Shown: piece after piece, positions 16,711 through 26,470 of the stretch
Position numbering within the stretch: the stretch's first letter is position 1
Layout of the letters: every line of letters begins with the position of its first letter
NCBI RefSeq assembly: GCF_900114315.1
Contig: NZ_FOSQ01000001.1
Span: 1,323,718-1,387,717 of the forward strand
DNA length: 64,000 nt
DNA from: Falsiroseomonas stagni DSM 19981
Lineage (GTDB): Bacteria > Pseudomonadota > Alphaproteobacteria > Acetobacterales > Acetobacteraceae
Direction: 5' to 3'
Made by a program: the position numbers and the translations under genes
Notes under the pieces: model-generated
The model's database searches: none
What the model saw: only the letters and a program-made list of their open reading frames with translations
What the model was told of the DNA's origin: nothing

Positions 16711-18189
16711 ATGCTCGACGTCACAGCCAGCCTGCCGCTGAAGGACCCCGACCTGTTCCGCCAGGCCAACCTGATCGGCGGGCAGTGGGTGCAGGCCGAT
16801 AGCGGCAAGACCATCGCCGTCCGCAACCCCGCGACCGGGGAGGTGGTGGGCCATGTCCCCGCCATGGGCGCCGCCGAGACCCGCCGCGCCATCGATGCCG
16901 CCGCCGCCGCCTTCGGCGCCTGGCGCGCCATGCTGGCGAAGGAGCGTTCCGCGATCCTCCGCCGGCTGAACGACCTGATGCTCGCCAATGCCGATGACCT
17001 CGCCGCGATCATGACGGCGGAGCAGGGCAAGCCGCTGGCGGAAGCGAAGGGGGAGGTCGCCTATGCGGCGTCCTTCATCGAATGGTTCGCGGAGGAAGCG
17101 AAGCGGATCTATGGCGACACCATCCCGCAGAACGCCAAGGGCCGCCGCGTCCTGGTGTTCAAGGAACCGATCGGCGTCTTCGCCGCCATCACGCCCTGGA
17201 ATTTTCCTGCGGCGATGATCACCCGCAAAGCCGGCCCCGGCTGGGCGGCGGGCTGCACCGGCGTGATCCGGCCGGCGTCGCAGACGCCGTTCTCGGCGCT
17301 GGCACTCGGCGTGCTGGCGGAACGCGCGGGCATGCCGGCGGGCGTCTGCAACGTCATCACCGGGCCTTCGGGGGAGACGGGGGGCGAGCTGACCTCCAAC
17401 CCGATCATCCGCAAGCTGTCCTTTACCGGGTCGACGGAAGTCGGGCGCAAGCTGCTGGCGCAATGCGCGCCGACCATCAAGAAGACCTCGATGGAGTTGG
17501 GCGGCAACGCGCCCTTCATCGTTTTCGACGATGCGGACCTCGATGCCGCGGTGCAGGGCGCCATGGCGTCGAAGTACCGCAACACCGGCCAGACCTGCGT
17601 CTGCGCCAACCGCATCCTGGTGCAGGACGGCGTCTATGACGCCTTCGCCGCCAAGCTGAAGGCGGCGGTGGAAGCGCTCAAGGTCGGCAACGGCATGGAG
17701 CCGGGCGTCACGCAGGGGCCGCTGATCAACGCCGATGCGGTGGCGAAGGTGGAGGAGCACATCGCCGACGCCACCGCGAAGGGCGCCACCATCGTCACCG
17801 GCGGCAAGCGCCACGCCCGCGGCGGCAATTTCTTCGAGCCCACCATCCTCGCCAATGTCTCCCCCGACGCCATCGTGTTCCGGGAGGAGACCTTCGGCCC
17901 CGTGGCACCCCTGTTCCGCTTCAGGACGGAGGAGGAGGCGGTGGCCCTGGCGAATGACAGCGAATTCGGCCTGGCCGCCTATTTCTACGCCCGCGACATC
18001 GGCCGCATCTTCCGCGTGGCGGAGGCGCTGGAGGCCGGGATCATCGGCGCCAATGAGGGCATCATCTCCACGGAAGTCGCCCCCTTCGGCGGCGTGAAGC
18101 AGAGCGGCCTCGGGCGCGAGGGCAGCAAATACGGGATCGAGGACTACCTCGAGATCAAGTACCTCGCCCTTGGCGGCATCGGGACCTGA
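16711..18189 (+). CDS. gabD: NAD(P)-dependent succinate-semialdehyde dehydrogenase
   Basis: This 492-residue aldehyde dehydrogenase most resembles GabD, which oxidises succinate semialdehyde to succinate at the end of GABA breakdown. The general base is E262 (MELGGNAPF) and the nucleophile C296 (TGQTCVCANR); the oxyanion Asn is in PWNFPAAM. At residue 187 the usual cofactor-binding Lys of the KPAxxTP motif is Arg (VIRPASQTP), a conservative but notable change that could alter NAD/NADP preference. The gene ends 7 bases before gor, so the two are probably co-transcribed. No GABA transaminase is nearby; other semialdehydes are possible substrates. Confidence 0.9.
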   Translation: MLDVTASLPLKDPDLFRQANLIGGQWVQADSGKTIAVRNPATGEVVGHVPAMGAAETRRAIDAAAAAFGAWRAMLAKERSAILRRLNDLMLANADDLAAIMTAEQGKPLAEAKGEVAYAASFIEWFAEEAKRIYGDTIPQNAKGRRVLVFKEPIGVFAAITPWNFPAAMITRKAGPGWAAGCTGVIRPASQTPFSALALGVLAERAGMPAGVCNVITGPSGETGGELTSNPIIRKLSFTGSTEVGRKLLAQCAPTIKKTSMELGGNAPFIVFDDADLDAAVQGAMASKYRNTGQTCVCANRILVQDGVYDAFAAKLKAAVEALKVGNGMEPGVTQGPLINADAVAKVEEHIADATAKGATIVTGGKRHARGGNFFEPTILANVSPDAIVFREETFGPVAPLFRFRTEEEAVALANDSEFGLAAYFYARDIGRIFRVAEALEAGIIGANEGIISTEVAPFGGVKQSGLGREGSKYGIEDYLEIKYLALGGIGT

Positions 18190-18196
18190 ACGAACC

Positions 18197-19573
18197 ATGA
18201 GCTACGATTTCGACCTCTTCGTCATCGGCGGCGGCTCCGCCGGCGTGCGCTGCGCGCGCATCTCGGCGGGCCATGGCGCGCGGGTCGGGATCGCGGAGGA
18301 ACGTTTCTGGGGCGGCACCTGCGTCAATGTCGGCTGCGTGCCGAAGAAGATCATGGTGAACGCCGCGGAATACGGCATGTGGGCGGAGGATGCGGCCGCC
18401 TTCGGCTGGTCCATCACCACCGAAGCCCATGACTGGGCGAAGCTGGCGCAGGCGCGGGATGCGGAAGTCGCGCGCCTGTCCAGCATCTACGACAAGCTGC
18501 TGCAGGGCGCCGGCGCCACCATCTTCAACGCCCGCGCGACCCTGGTCGATGCCCATACCATCCAGGTGGGCGACCAGCGCGTGACGGCGGAGCGGATCGT
18601 CATCGCGACGGGCGGCCAGGCGCGGCGCATGGACATCCCCGGCGCCGAACTCGGCCTGATCTCCGACGATCTCTTCACCCTGCCCGCGCTGCCGAAGCGC
18701 GTCGTCGTCGTGGGGGGCGGGTACATCGCCCTTGAATTCGCCTGCATCCTGAAGGGGTTGGGGGCGGAGGTCGATGTGATGTATCGCGCGGCGCTGCCGC
18801 TGCGCGGCTTCGACGACGACATCCGCCAGGCGATGGTGGAGGCGCTGACCGCGCAGGGCATCCGGCTCAACGCCAACACCGCGCCGACCTCCATCGCGAA
18901 GGTGGGGGACCAGATCATCGTCACCGCCGCCGACAACATGATGCGGGAGGTCGATGCGGTGTTCTTCTGCACCGGCCGCACCCCCTACACCGCGAAGCTC
19001 GGGCTGGAAGCGGCGGGCGTGGCCACCGGCAAGGATGGCGCCATCATCGTCGATGACGACCACCGCACCAGCCAGCCCCACATCTTCGCCATCGGCGACG
19101 TGATCGACCGCGTGAACCTGACGCCCATGGCAACCGCGGTGGGCCACGCTCTGGCCGACACGCTGTTCGGCAACCGCCCGCGCCGCGCCTCCTACCGCAA
19201 CGTGCCGACGGCGGTCTTCACCTCCCCCCCCATCGGCACGGTCGGGCTTTCCGAGGCCGAGGCCGCGGCAGAGGGTCCGGTCGATGTCTACGTCACCCGC
19301 TTCACCCCCATGCGGCACACGATCAGCCGCCGCCAGGGCCGCCGGACCCTCATGAAACTCATCGTCTGCCAGCAGACGGACAAGGTCCTGGGCGCTCACA
19401 TGATCGGGGAGGACGCGGCGGAAATCATGCAAGGCATTGGAATCGCAGTGGTCATGGGCGCAACCAAGGCCGATTTCGACCGCACCATCGGCATCCATCC
19501 GACCGCGGCGGAGGAGTTCGTGACGCTCCGCACCCGCACCCGCGAAGCCGGGGTCAAGGCCGCGGCCGAGTAG
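18197..19573 (+). CDS. gor: Glutathione-disulfide reductase
   Basis: Gor reduces glutathione disulfide with NADPH. The 458-residue chain has the FAD motif GGGSAG (11-16) and redox disulfide C42/C47 in [13 protein letters not shown]. It also has the second Rossmann [12 protein letters not shown], and the C-terminal HPTAAEE with the catalytic H434/E439 pair contributed to the other subunit. These fit glutathione reductase better than mercuric or lipoamide relatives. The start at 18197 gives a short N-terminus typical of the family. It lies 7 bases after gabD, suggesting joint expression in an oxidative or aldehyde-stress context. Confidence 0.93.
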   Translation: MSYDFDLFVIGGGSAGVRCARISAGHGARVGIAEERFWGGTCVNVGCVPKKIMVNAAEYGMWAEDAAAFGWSITTEAHDWAKLAQARDAEVARLSSIYDKLLQGAGATIFNARATLVDAHTIQVGDQRVTAERIVIATGGQARRMDIPGAELGLISDDLFTLPALPKRVVVVGGGYIALEFACILKGLGAEVDVMYRAALPLRGFDDDIRQAMVEALTAQGIRLNANTAPTSIAKVGDQIIVTAADNMMREVDAVFFCTGRTPYTAKLGLEAAGVATGKDGAIIVDDDHRTSQPHIFAIGDVIDRVNLTPMATAVGHALADTLFGNRPRRASYRNVPTAVFTSPPIGTVGLSEAEAAAEGPVDVYVTRFTPMRHTISRRQGRRTLMKLIVCQQTDKVLGAHMIGEDAAEIMQGIGIAVVMGATKADFDRTIGIHPTAAEEFVTLRTRTREAGVKAAAE

Positions 19574-19659
19574 TCAGGTTTTGCGAAACCGGGGGCTGCC
19601 GCTACAGTCCCCGGCTCGGAGTGGAGCCCAGGAACGGGCTCGAGGTGGAGCCCAGAACC

Positions 19660-21042
19660 ATGAGTGCGCGCGCGTGGACCCCGGATAGCTGGCGGGCAAT
19701 GCCCATCCGGCAGGTGCCGGATTATCCCGACCAGGCCAGGCTGAAGGCCATGGAGGACAAGGTCCGCCGATTTCCCCCCCTCGTTTTTGCAGGTGAGGCT
19801 GATCGGCTGAAGGCCCAGCTGGCGCGTGCGGGCGATGGCAATGCGTTCATCCTCCAGGGCGGGGATTGCGCGGAAAGCTTCGCGGAATTCCATGCCAACA
19901 ACATCCGCGACACCTTCCGGGTGCTGCTGCAGATGGCGGTGGTGCTGACCTTCGGCGCAGCCCTGCCGGTGGTGAAGCTCGGCCGCATGGCCGGGCAGTT
20001 CGCCAAGCCGCGCAGCAGCGATACGGAAACGATCGACGGCGTCACGCTGCCCTCCTATCGCGGGGACATCGTCAACGGCCCGGATTTCACCGCGGAAGCC
20101 CGCGTGCCCGATCCGGGCCGCATGGAATTCGCCTATCTCCAATCGGCGGCGACGCTGAACCTGCTGCGCGCCTTCGCGACGGGCGGCTATGCGGACCTGC
20201 ACCAGGTCCATCGCTGGAACCTGGATTTCGCGGCGCGCAGCCCGCTGGCCGACCGCTATGCGGGCCTCGCGCACCGGATCGATGAGACGCTGCGCTTCAT
20301 GGGCGCCTGCGGGATGTCCGACCTGCCCCAGGTGCGGGAGACGGAGTTTTATACGTCCCACGAGGCACTCCTTCTTCCGTTTGAGGAGTCGCTCACCCGC
20401 CAGCCCAGCACCCATCCGGGCCGGCATTTCGCCTGCTCCGCCCACTTCCTCTGGATCGGCGACCGCACGCGGCAGCCCGATGGCGCGCATGTCGAATTCA
20501 TGCGCGGCATCGCCAACCCGATCGGCATGAAGGTCGGGCCGAGCATGGAGGCCGATGAGCTGGTGAAGCTCACGGAAATCCTGAACCCGGCGAATGAGAA
20601 GGGGCGCCTCACCCTCATCTCCCGCATGGGGGCGGAGAAGGTGGAAGCGAAGCTGCCCGGCCTGCTGCGGGCGGTGAAGCGCGCCGGCCGGAACGTGGTG
20701 TGGCTGTGCGATCCCATGCATGGCAACGGCGTGAAGGCCGGCGCCTACAAGACCCGCAGCTTCGACGCCATCCTCGGCGAGGTGCGCGGCTTCTTCGACT
20801 GCCACGCGGCGGAGGGCACGGTGCCCGGCGGCGTGCATGTGGAGATGACGGGGCAGAACGTCACGGAATGCCTCGGCGGCGCGCATCGCCTGACGGAGGC
20901 CGATCTGGCGGCCAACTACGCCACCTTCTGCGACCCCCGCCTGAATGCGGAGCAGTCGCTGGAACTGGCCTTCCTGATCTCCGAGGAGCTGAAGGCCCGC
21001 CGCCCCGGCGCCGCCACCCTGCCGGCCAAGGCCGCGCAGTGA
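19660..21042 (+). CDS. aroG: Class II 3-deoxy-7-phosphoheptulonate synthase (DAHP synthase)
   Basis: This is the first enzyme of the shikimate pathway, condensing phosphoenolpyruvate and erythrose 4-phosphate. The 460 residues match the class II (plant/actinobacterial type) enzyme. N-terminal [17 protein letters not shown] leads to the metal-cysteine motif [11 protein letters not shown], then [33 protein letters not shown] and the metal-histidine [10 protein letters not shown]. The ATG at 19660 is chosen because the conserved SW...MP region starts 9 residues later. The preceding leader carries GTGGAGCCCAG twice (19621 and 19645), and one GTG could extend the frame by 13 residues. The stop overlaps the next start as GTGA. 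Confidence 0.93.
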   Translation: MSARAWTPDSWRAMPIRQVPDYPDQARLKAMEDKVRRFPPLVFAGEADRLKAQLARAGDGNAFILQGGDCAESFAEFHANNIRDTFRVLLQMAVVLTFGAALPVVKLGRMAGQFAKPRSSDTETIDGVTLPSYRGDIVNGPDFTAEARVPDPGRMEFAYLQSAATLNLLRAFATGGYADLHQVHRWNLDFAARSPLADRYAGLAHRIDETLRFMGACGMSDLPQVRETEFYTSHEALLLPFEESLTRQPSTHPGRHFACSAHFLWIGDRTRQPDGAHVEFMRGIANPIGMKVGPSMEADELVKLTEILNPANEKGRLTLISRMGAEKVEAKLPGLLRAVKRAGRNVVWLCDPMHGNGVKAGAYKTRSFDAILGEVRGFFDCHAAEGTVPGGVHVEMTGQNVTECLGGAHRLTEADLAANYATFCDPRLNAEQSLELAFLISEELKARRPGAATLPAKAAQ

Positions 21043-22211
21043 CGGAGCAGGCGCCGGGTCCGTCACCAGGGGCGGATGCCGTCCGCGCCTGGACGGACAC
21101 CTACTTCAACCGCACCAAGGCGGTGGTCTCCCGCTTCGGCGATTGCCGCGTGACCTATGCGGTGTTCCTGCGGCGGCCGGTGATCTCCGCGCCGCGCCTG
21201 GCAACGACCTGGCTGGACGCGGTGGCCGCCGCGCGCGGGACGAAGTTCGACATCGAGCTGATGCACCGGGAGGGCGACTGGGTCGGCGCGGGCGACCCGA
21301 TCTTCTACCTCTCCGGCTCCTTCGTGCAGTTGGCGGACCTCGAGACGCTGCTGCTGCAGAAGCTGGGTGCGGCCTGCGTCGCCGCGCACAACGCCTACCA
21401 GATGTGCCTGGAACTGCCGGGCGTCCCCTTCCTCGCCATGGATGCGCGGCACTGCGCGGGGGCGGAGATGCAGGACATGATGGCCTATGCCGCCGCCATC
21501 GGCAGCGAGGCCGCGAAGCGCGAAGGGGCGCGCGGCTTCATCGGCAACGCCAATGACGCGACGGCGCATTGGTTCGGCGCGCCGCGCGGGCTGGGCACCA
21601 TGCCCCATGCCCTGATCGGCTATGCCGGCACCACCGTCCGCGCCGCCGAGATGTTTCATGAGACGTTTCCCGATAGCGACCTGACGGTGCTGGTCGATTA
21701 TTTCGGGCGGGAGATCACGGACGCGCTCGCGGTCTGCGCGCGCTTCCCGGACCTGGCCGCGGCGGGTCGGCTGGCCGTGCGGCTCGATACCCATGGCGGG
21801 CGGTTCCTGGAGGGGCTGGACCCCGGCTCCTCCTACGCCGTGCTCGAACGCCACGCGCCCCAGGCCGTGCGGCGCTATCGCAGCGAGACGGAGTTGCGGC
21901 ACCTGGTCGGTACCGGCGTTTCCGCCGCGGCCGTGTGGCGGATGCGGGAGGCGCTGGACGAGGCGGGTTATCCGAAGGTGCGGATCGTCGTCTCCTCCGG
22001 TTTCGGCGTCGGCAAGTGCCGGGTGGTGGCGGAGGCGAGGGCGCCGATCGACGTGGTCGGCACCGGGAGCTTCATTCCGGAGGCCTGGAGCGAGACCTAC
22101 GCGACGGCGGATATCGTGGAATATGACGGCGCGCCGAGGGTTAAGGTGGGGCGTGAGTTCCTGCTGCGGCGGAACGGGGCGCGGAAGCGGAACGGGGAGG
22201 GGCATGGCTGA
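21039..22211 (+). CDS. pncB: Nicotinate phosphoribosyltransferase
   Basis: This 390-residue protein attaches phosphoribosyl to nicotinate in NAD salvage. The N-terminal [12 protein letters not shown], the central [27 protein letters not shown] and the phosphate-site [11 protein letters not shown], and a late [20 protein letters not shown], fit the type II phosphoribosyltransferase barrel of nicotinate (not quinolinate) enzymes. The GTG start overlaps the aroG stop as GTGA (21039-21042), so translation is probably coupled to aroG. nadE, the last NAD enzyme, lies 2.2 kb downstream. The substrate call is good but a divergent subfamily member is possible. Confidence 0.85.
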   Translation: MTEQAPGPSPGADAVRAWTDTYFNRTKAVVSRFGDCRVTYAVFLRRPVISAPRLATTWLDAVAAARGTKFDIELMHREGDWVGAGDPIFYLSGSFVQLADLETLLLQKLGAACVAAHNAYQMCLELPGVPFLAMDARHCAGAEMQDMMAYAAAIGSEAAKREGARGFIGNANDATAHWFGAPRGLGTMPHALIGYAGTTVRAAEMFHETFPDSDLTVLVDYFGREITDALAVCARFPDLAAAGRLAVRLDTHGGRFLEGLDPGSSYAVLERHAPQAVRRYRSETELRHLVGTGVSAAAVWRMREALDEAGYPKVRIVVSSGFGVGKCRVVAEARAPIDVVGTGSFIPEAWSETYATADIVEYDGAPRVKVGREFLLRRNGARKRNGEGHG

Positions 22212-22212
22212 C

Positions 22213-22342
22213 CGCAGGGGGGCGCTGCCCCCCTGACCCCCCGCCAGGGTCCAACCGGACCCTGGACCGGGAGATTTTGACGATGGTCCAGGGGGCTCTG
22301 CCCCCTGGCGGATGGGGTCTGGGGAAGGCAGCGCCTTCCCCA
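22213..22342. repeat. Intergenic composite palindromic repeat, copy 3
   Basis: In the convergent space after pncB come a GCAGGGGGGCGCTGCCCCCCTG palindrome, then CCAGGGTCCAACCGGACCCTGG. These are followed by the shared module GACGATGGTC, CAGGGGGCTCTGCCCCCTG, GCGGATGGGG and TGGGGAAGGCAGCGCCTTCCCCA. The last module has the same order as copy 2. It likely helps terminate transcription from both sides. Confidence 0.75.
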
Positions 22343-22346
22343 GCAA

Positions 22347-23396
22347 CTACCTCAGGGTAACGCCCCCCTGCCCCCTGGCCTTCGCCTCCTCCATCAACCG
22401 CCTTTCCTGCTGCGCCCCTTCCGCATCCGTGAAGAAGGTGAAGATCGCGAAGCGCCGCCCCTCCGTCACCGGCAGCGCCTCATGCAGCAGGTCGCAGCAG
22501 AAGATCACCGCGCCGCCGGCTTCCGGTTCGTATTCCTCCGTCCCGAACTCCCCGAAGCGCAACGTGCCGCCTTCATAGGCGCCGGTGTTGAGGTTAAGGC
22601 TCATCGCGAAGCGGCGATGGGCGGTGAAGGGGGTGCGGTTGTCGCGATGCGCGCCGAAGGCGCCGGCATTGGCACTGTCGTAGCAGCCGATGCGCGGCAC
22701 TTCGAAGCTTGCGGCGCGGAAGCGGTAGGCGCGCCACATCTCCGGTACCACGCGGCGTTCGATCCGGCGCTGGAAGCCTTCGTAGAGTGTCTTGTCGTCC
22801 AGGAAGACATCGGCGCGGCGCTTGATGTTCGCGACCTTGCCCGCGCCCGCGCCCCCGGCGGAGGACGCGACGCGGTCGCTGGCCTTCTCCCCCTTCTCCC
22901 AATGGGCGAGCAGGGCGGCGATGAAGTCGGGCTCCAGGATGCCCGGGATGATCAGCGCCGGCGCGCCGCCGCGCCTTACCGGGGCGGGCGGGGCAGGGGG
23001 CGGGAGGAGGGCGAGCGCGGTGGCGAGGGCGCCGTCCCCCTGCCCGGCATAGGCCAGCCGCCCGCGCGGCGTGACCAGCGCGACCCCGCCCTCCGCCAGG
23101 CCAAGGCCCAGGAACAGCTTGCGGTCCGCATCGAAGACCCGCGCCGGGCCGGGCGCGGGCGGTTTCGCCGGTGGCGATTGCGGCAGCACCACGATCGGCA
23201 CCGCGCCGGCCTGGCCGATGGCGGGGTCTGCGGCCAGGCGTTCCGCCGCCGCGCCCAGCAGCAGGATGCGGTAGCGGTCCGCGATGGTCTGCTGCGCCAG
23301 GTCGAAGGGCTGGCCCGCCGAATCCGGCAAGGCGAGGGAAGGCAGCAGGTCACCCGCCTGGAACGGCGTGGGGCGGAGGGGGGATGGGGCGCTCAT
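22347..23396 (-). CDS. 2-oxoglutarate/Fe(II) dioxygenase with degenerate thioredoxin-like N-terminal domain
   Basis: About 349 residues. Residues 10-130 look like a peroxiredoxin/AhpC-type fold (FQAGDLLPSLALPDSAGQPFDL) but contain no cysteine, so it cannot be a peroxidase. Residues 150-349 form a prolyl-4-hydroxylase-like oxygenase with iron ligands H250 and D252 (GAHRDN) and H305 (DLLHEALPV), and the 2-oxoglutarate arginine in TEGRR. A proline-rich linker joins the two. The product may hydroxylate a protein or small molecule. ATG at 23396 taken; one at 23405 adds three residues. Divergent from the EamA gene. Confidence 0.8.
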   Translation of the reverse strand: MSAPSPLRPTPFQAGDLLPSLALPDSAGQPFDLAQQTIADRYRILLLGAAAERLAADPAIGQAGAVPIVVLPQSPPAKPPAPGPARVFDADRKLFLGLGLAEGGVALVTPRGRLAYAGQGDGALATALALLPPPAPPAPVRRGGAPALIIPGILEPDFIAALLAHWEKGEKASDRVASSAGGAGAGKVANIKRRADVFLDDKTLYEGFQRRIERRVVPEMWRAYRFRAASFEVPRIGCYDSANAGAFGAHRDNRTPFTAHRRFAMSLNLNTGAYEGGTLRFGEFGTEEYEPEAGGAVIFCCDLLHEALPVTEGRRFAIFTFFTDAEGAQQERRLMEEAKARGQGGVTLR

Positions 23397-23454
23397 GGCT
23401 GCCATTCTCGCATCCCGATGGGCAGGGCGTGAACACCCGCCTAGTGTCACCGCC

Positions 23455-24360
23455 ATGGAAGCATCCTCCCCAGAGGCCCGGCGGGAACGCCGGATCGGCT
23501 ACGCCTGTGCCTTCGCGGTGCTGTTCCTCTGGGTGGGCTTCCTGCTGACGGCGCGGCTATCGGCCCGGCAGGCGCTGACACCCTGGGACACGGCCGCGCT
23601 GCGCCATGCCGGCGCCTTCCTCGCGGCGGTTCCGCTGGTGGCGGTGCTGGGCTGGCCGAGGCTGGGGGGCGCGCGGCTGCTCGTCGTGCTCGGCACGGCG
23701 GCTTTCGGCTTTCCCCTGGCGGCCTATGTCGCGCTCGGCTTCGCCCCGGTCGCGCATGCGGGGGTGTTCATGACGGGCATGCTGCCCTTCTTCACCGCCG
23801 CCCTCGGCTTCTGGCTGCTGGGGGAGGCCTGGACCAGGCGGCGCTTCGCCTCCCTCGGCATCGTGGCGGCGGGAATCCTGCTGCTGGCCATCGGCACCTT
23901 CGGGGACCAGCCCGGCACCTGGCGGGGGGATCTGCTGTTCCTCTGCGGCAGCCTGTCCTGGGCCATCTACACCACGGCCATCCGGCGCTGGCGGATCTCG
24001 GCCGTGGAGGGGACGATGGCCGTCGCGCTCTGGGCGGGGCCGGTCTATCTGCCCATCTGGTGGCTGGCGCTGCCGTCCAGCCTGCATGCCGCGCCCTGGG
24101 GCGTCATCGGCTTCCAGATGCTGTTCCAGGGCGTCTTCGCCGTGCTGGTGGCGGGGTTCCTCTTCACCCGCGCCGTCACCGCCATCGGCCCGGGGCGGAC
24201 CACGACCATCACCTCCCTGGTCCCGGGCATGGCGGCGCTGGCGGCCTGGCCGCTGCTGGGGGAACCGTTGAACGCCGCGGCGCTCAGCGGCGTGGCGCTG
24301 GTGACGGCGGGGATGGTGATCGGCGTGCTGCAACCGACCCCCGTGGCCCGCGCGCGTTGA
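23455..24360 (+). CDS. EamA/DMT-superfamily transporter
   Basis: This 301-residue inner-membrane protein has about ten hydrophobic segments arranged as two repeats of five, the EamA/RhaT pattern of drug/metabolite exporters. The segments start with RIGYACAFAVLFLWVGFLLTA and end with ALSGVALVTAGMVIGVL. Short positively charged loops (ARRERR, WTRRR, IRRW) fit cytoplasmic faces, and the second repeat carries a PGRTTTITSLVPGMAALAAWPLLGE segment typical of the family. The ATG at 23455 lies 58 bases from the divergent dioxygenase start. The substrate is unknown; amino acids or metabolites are common for the family. Confidence 0.85.
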   Translation: MEASSPEARRERRIGYACAFAVLFLWVGFLLTARLSARQALTPWDTAALRHAGAFLAAVPLVAVLGWPRLGGARLLVVLGTAAFGFPLAAYVALGFAPVAHAGVFMTGMLPFFTAALGFWLLGEAWTRRRFASLGIVAAGILLLAIGTFGDQPGTWRGDLLFLCGSLSWAIYTTAIRRWRISAVEGTMAVALWAGPVYLPIWWLALPSSLHAAPWGVIGFQMLFQGVFAVLVAGFLFTRAVTAIGPGRTTTITSLVPGMAALAAWPLLGEPLNAAALSGVALVTAGMVIGVLQPTPVARAR

Positions 24361-24391
24361 CCCCACCCGGCCCCAACCCTAGCTTCCGGTC

Positions 24392-26056
24392 ATGACCGAC
24401 CGCCTCCGCATCGCCCTTGCCCAGATCAACCCGCATGAGGGGGCGCTCGACCGGAACGCGGATCGCATCCGCGCCGCGCGGGCGGAAGCCGCCGCGCAGG
24501 GGGCGGACCTGCTGGTCACGCCCGAATTCTCCATCGCCGGCTACCCGCCGGAGGACCTGGTCCTCAAGCCCGCCTTCGTCGAGGCCTGCATGGCGCGGAT
24601 CGAGGCGCTGGCCGCGGAGACCGCGGATGGCGGCCCGGGCATCGTGGTCGGCGGCCCCTGGCGGGACGGGGACCGGCTGCACAACGCGCTCTTCGTCCTG
24701 GAAGGCGGCCGCATCCTGGCCCGCCGCGCCAAGCATGAATTGCCGAATTACGGCGTCTTCGACGACAAGCGCGTCTTCATCGCCGGCCCGGCGCCGGGCC
24801 CCGTGGCGTTCCGCGGCGTGCGGCTCGGCCTGATGATCTGCGAGGATTGGTGGTTCCCCGCGGTCAGCGAGACGCTGATGGAAAGCGGGGCGGAGATGCT
24901 GATCAGCATCAACGGATCGCCCTTCGAGGCCGAGAAGCAGGATACGCGCGTGCAACTCGCCGTCTCCCGGGTCGTGGAGACCGGCCTGCCCTTCGTCTTC
25001 CTGAACCAGATCTGCGGGCAGGATGAGCTGGTGTTCGAAGGCGCGTCCTTCGTGCTGAACGCCGATCGCAGCCTGGCCGTGCAGATGCCCATGTTCGCCG
25101 AACAGGTGCTGGTCACGGAATGGAATCGCGGGCCGAAGGGCTGGGCCTGCACGCCCCACGCCGTGGCGCCCGCCATGCCGCGGATGGAACAGATCTACCG
25201 CGCCATGATGCTCGGCCTCAGGGACTATGTGGACAAGAACCGCTTCCCCGGCGTGGTGCTGGGCCTGTCGGGGGGCATCGACAGCGCGCTGTCCGCCGCC
25301 GTCGCCGCCGATGCGCTGGGCCCGGACCGGGTGAGGGCGGTGATGATGCCATCCCCCTACACCTCCACCGAAAGCCTGGAGGATGCGGCGGATTGCGCGC
25401 GGCTGCTCGGCATCCGCTACGAATCGGTCCCCATCGGCCCGGCGATGGAAGCCTTCACGGGGATGCTGGCGCCGGCCTTCGGCAACCGCCCGCCCGACAT
25501 CACGGAGGAAAACCTCCAATCGCGCATCCGTGGCGTGACCCTGATGGCGATGTCCAACAAGTTCGGGGACATGCTGCTGACCACGGGCAACAAGAGCGAG
25601 ATGAGCACGGGCTACGCGACCCTCTATGGCGACATGTGCGGCGGCTATTCCGTGCTGAAGGACGTCTGGAAGATGACGGTCTTCGCGCTCTGCCGCTGGC
25701 GGAACGAGAATTTCCCCGAAGGCTCGCAGGGTCCGCGCGGCCCGGTGATGCCGGAACGCGTCATCACCAAGCCGCCCTCGGCGGAGCTCAAGCCCGACCA
25801 GAAGGATCAGGACACGCTGCCGCCCTATGAGATCCTGGACGCCATCCTGGAAGGGCTGGTGGAGCGCGAACTCAGCGTCGATGCGCTGGTCGCCGCGGGG
25901 CATGACCGCGCCACGGTGCTGCGCGTTTGGCGGATGCTCGACCGCGCCGAATACAAGCGCCGCCAGGCGCCGCCCGGGGTGAAGATCACGCCCCGCGCCT
26001 TCGGCCGGGACCGGCGCTACCCCCTCACCAACGGCTTCTCGGCGCTGATCGCATGA
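24392..26056 (+). CDS. nadE: Glutamine-dependent NAD+ synthetase
   Basis: This two-domain, 554-residue enzyme amidates nicotinate adenine dinucleotide using ammonia from glutamine. The N-terminal nitrilase-type glutaminase has its triad at E45 (TPEFSIAG), K114 (AKHELPNYG) and C150 (LMICEDWW). The C-terminal synthetase has the PP-loop S293-GGIDS-298 and the KSEMSTGYATLYGD motif. Both catalytic centres are intact, so it can use glutamine. Its TGA overlaps the ATG of the next gene (ATGA at 26053). pncB lies upstream, giving two NAD enzymes in 5 kb. Confidence 0.96.
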   Translation: MTDRLRIALAQINPHEGALDRNADRIRAARAEAAAQGADLLVTPEFSIAGYPPEDLVLKPAFVEACMARIEALAAETADGGPGIVVGGPWRDGDRLHNALFVLEGGRILARRAKHELPNYGVFDDKRVFIAGPAPGPVAFRGVRLGLMICEDWWFPAVSETLMESGAEMLISINGSPFEAEKQDTRVQLAVSRVVETGLPFVFLNQICGQDELVFEGASFVLNADRSLAVQMPMFAEQVLVTEWNRGPKGWACTPHAVAPAMPRMEQIYRAMMLGLRDYVDKNRFPGVVLGLSGGIDSALSAAVAADALGPDRVRAVMMPSPYTSTESLEDAADCARLLGIRYESVPIGPAMEAFTGMLAPAFGNRPPDITEENLQSRIRGVTLMAMSNKFGDMLLTTGNKSEMSTGYATLYGDMCGGYSVLKDVWKMTVFALCRWRNENFPEGSQGPRGPVMPERVITKPPSAELKPDQKDQDTLPPYEILDAILEGLVERELSVDALVAAGHDRATVLRVWRMLDRAEYKRRQAPPGVKITPRAFGRDRRYPLTNGFSALIA

Positions 26057-26466
26057 GCGAGTCCGACGAAGACCCCATTTTCGGGGAAGCCGGCTTCGGC
26101 ACCGTCTCGGGCCTGGCCGTCAGGATCATGGATCTGTCCGGCGCGAACGGGTCCGACCCCGTGGAGGTCGTGCGCGGCTTCGACACCATCGCCCACGCCA
26201 ATGCCTTCGCGCGCCGCTATGTCCGGGATTCGGTCGATCGCTGCCGCACCCGGGGCATGGATGCCGCCGCCGTGCTGGAAGCCTGGTTCGCCTGGGGCGA
26301 GGATGCTGAAGTGGCGGGCGCCGGCGACGATGCCTGGAAGAGTGCCACCGAAATCCATGATTTCGCCGCCCGCCGCGCCGCGGATGCCGAGGACCGCAAC
26401 TGGCGGATCCTCGACCCGAGGCGGGATGGCGACGACGAGGATGAGGAAGAGGAGGAGGAGGGCTAG
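26053..26466 (+). CDS. Hypothetical acidic-tailed protein coupled to nadE
   Basis: This 137-residue soluble protein starts inside the nadE stop (ATGA), which strongly suggests coupled translation. The middle (GFDTIAHANAFARRYVRDSVDRCR) is helical and amphipathic; residues 125-137 are almost all Asp and Glu, encoded by a GAG/GAC run. No signal peptide or membrane segment. I do not recognise a characterised family. Its position suggests, without proving, a link to NAD synthesis. Confidence 0.7.
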   Translation: MSESDEDPIFGEAGFGTVSGLAVRIMDLSGANGSDPVEVVRGFDTIAHANAFARRYVRDSVDRCRTRGMDAAAVLEAWFAWGEDAEVAGAGDDAWKSATEIHDFAARRAADAEDRNWRILDPRRDGDDEDEEEEEEG

Positions 26467-26470
26467 GCCC

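Noticed and set aside
19591-19615. CCGGGG...CCCCGG as terminator of gor
   Set aside because: The stem is only 6 bp with a 14-base loop and no T-run; too weak to annotate.
22601-22902. Short minus-strand open frames within the oxygenase gene
   Set aside because: They are out-of-frame reads of the dioxygenase region with no independent signals.
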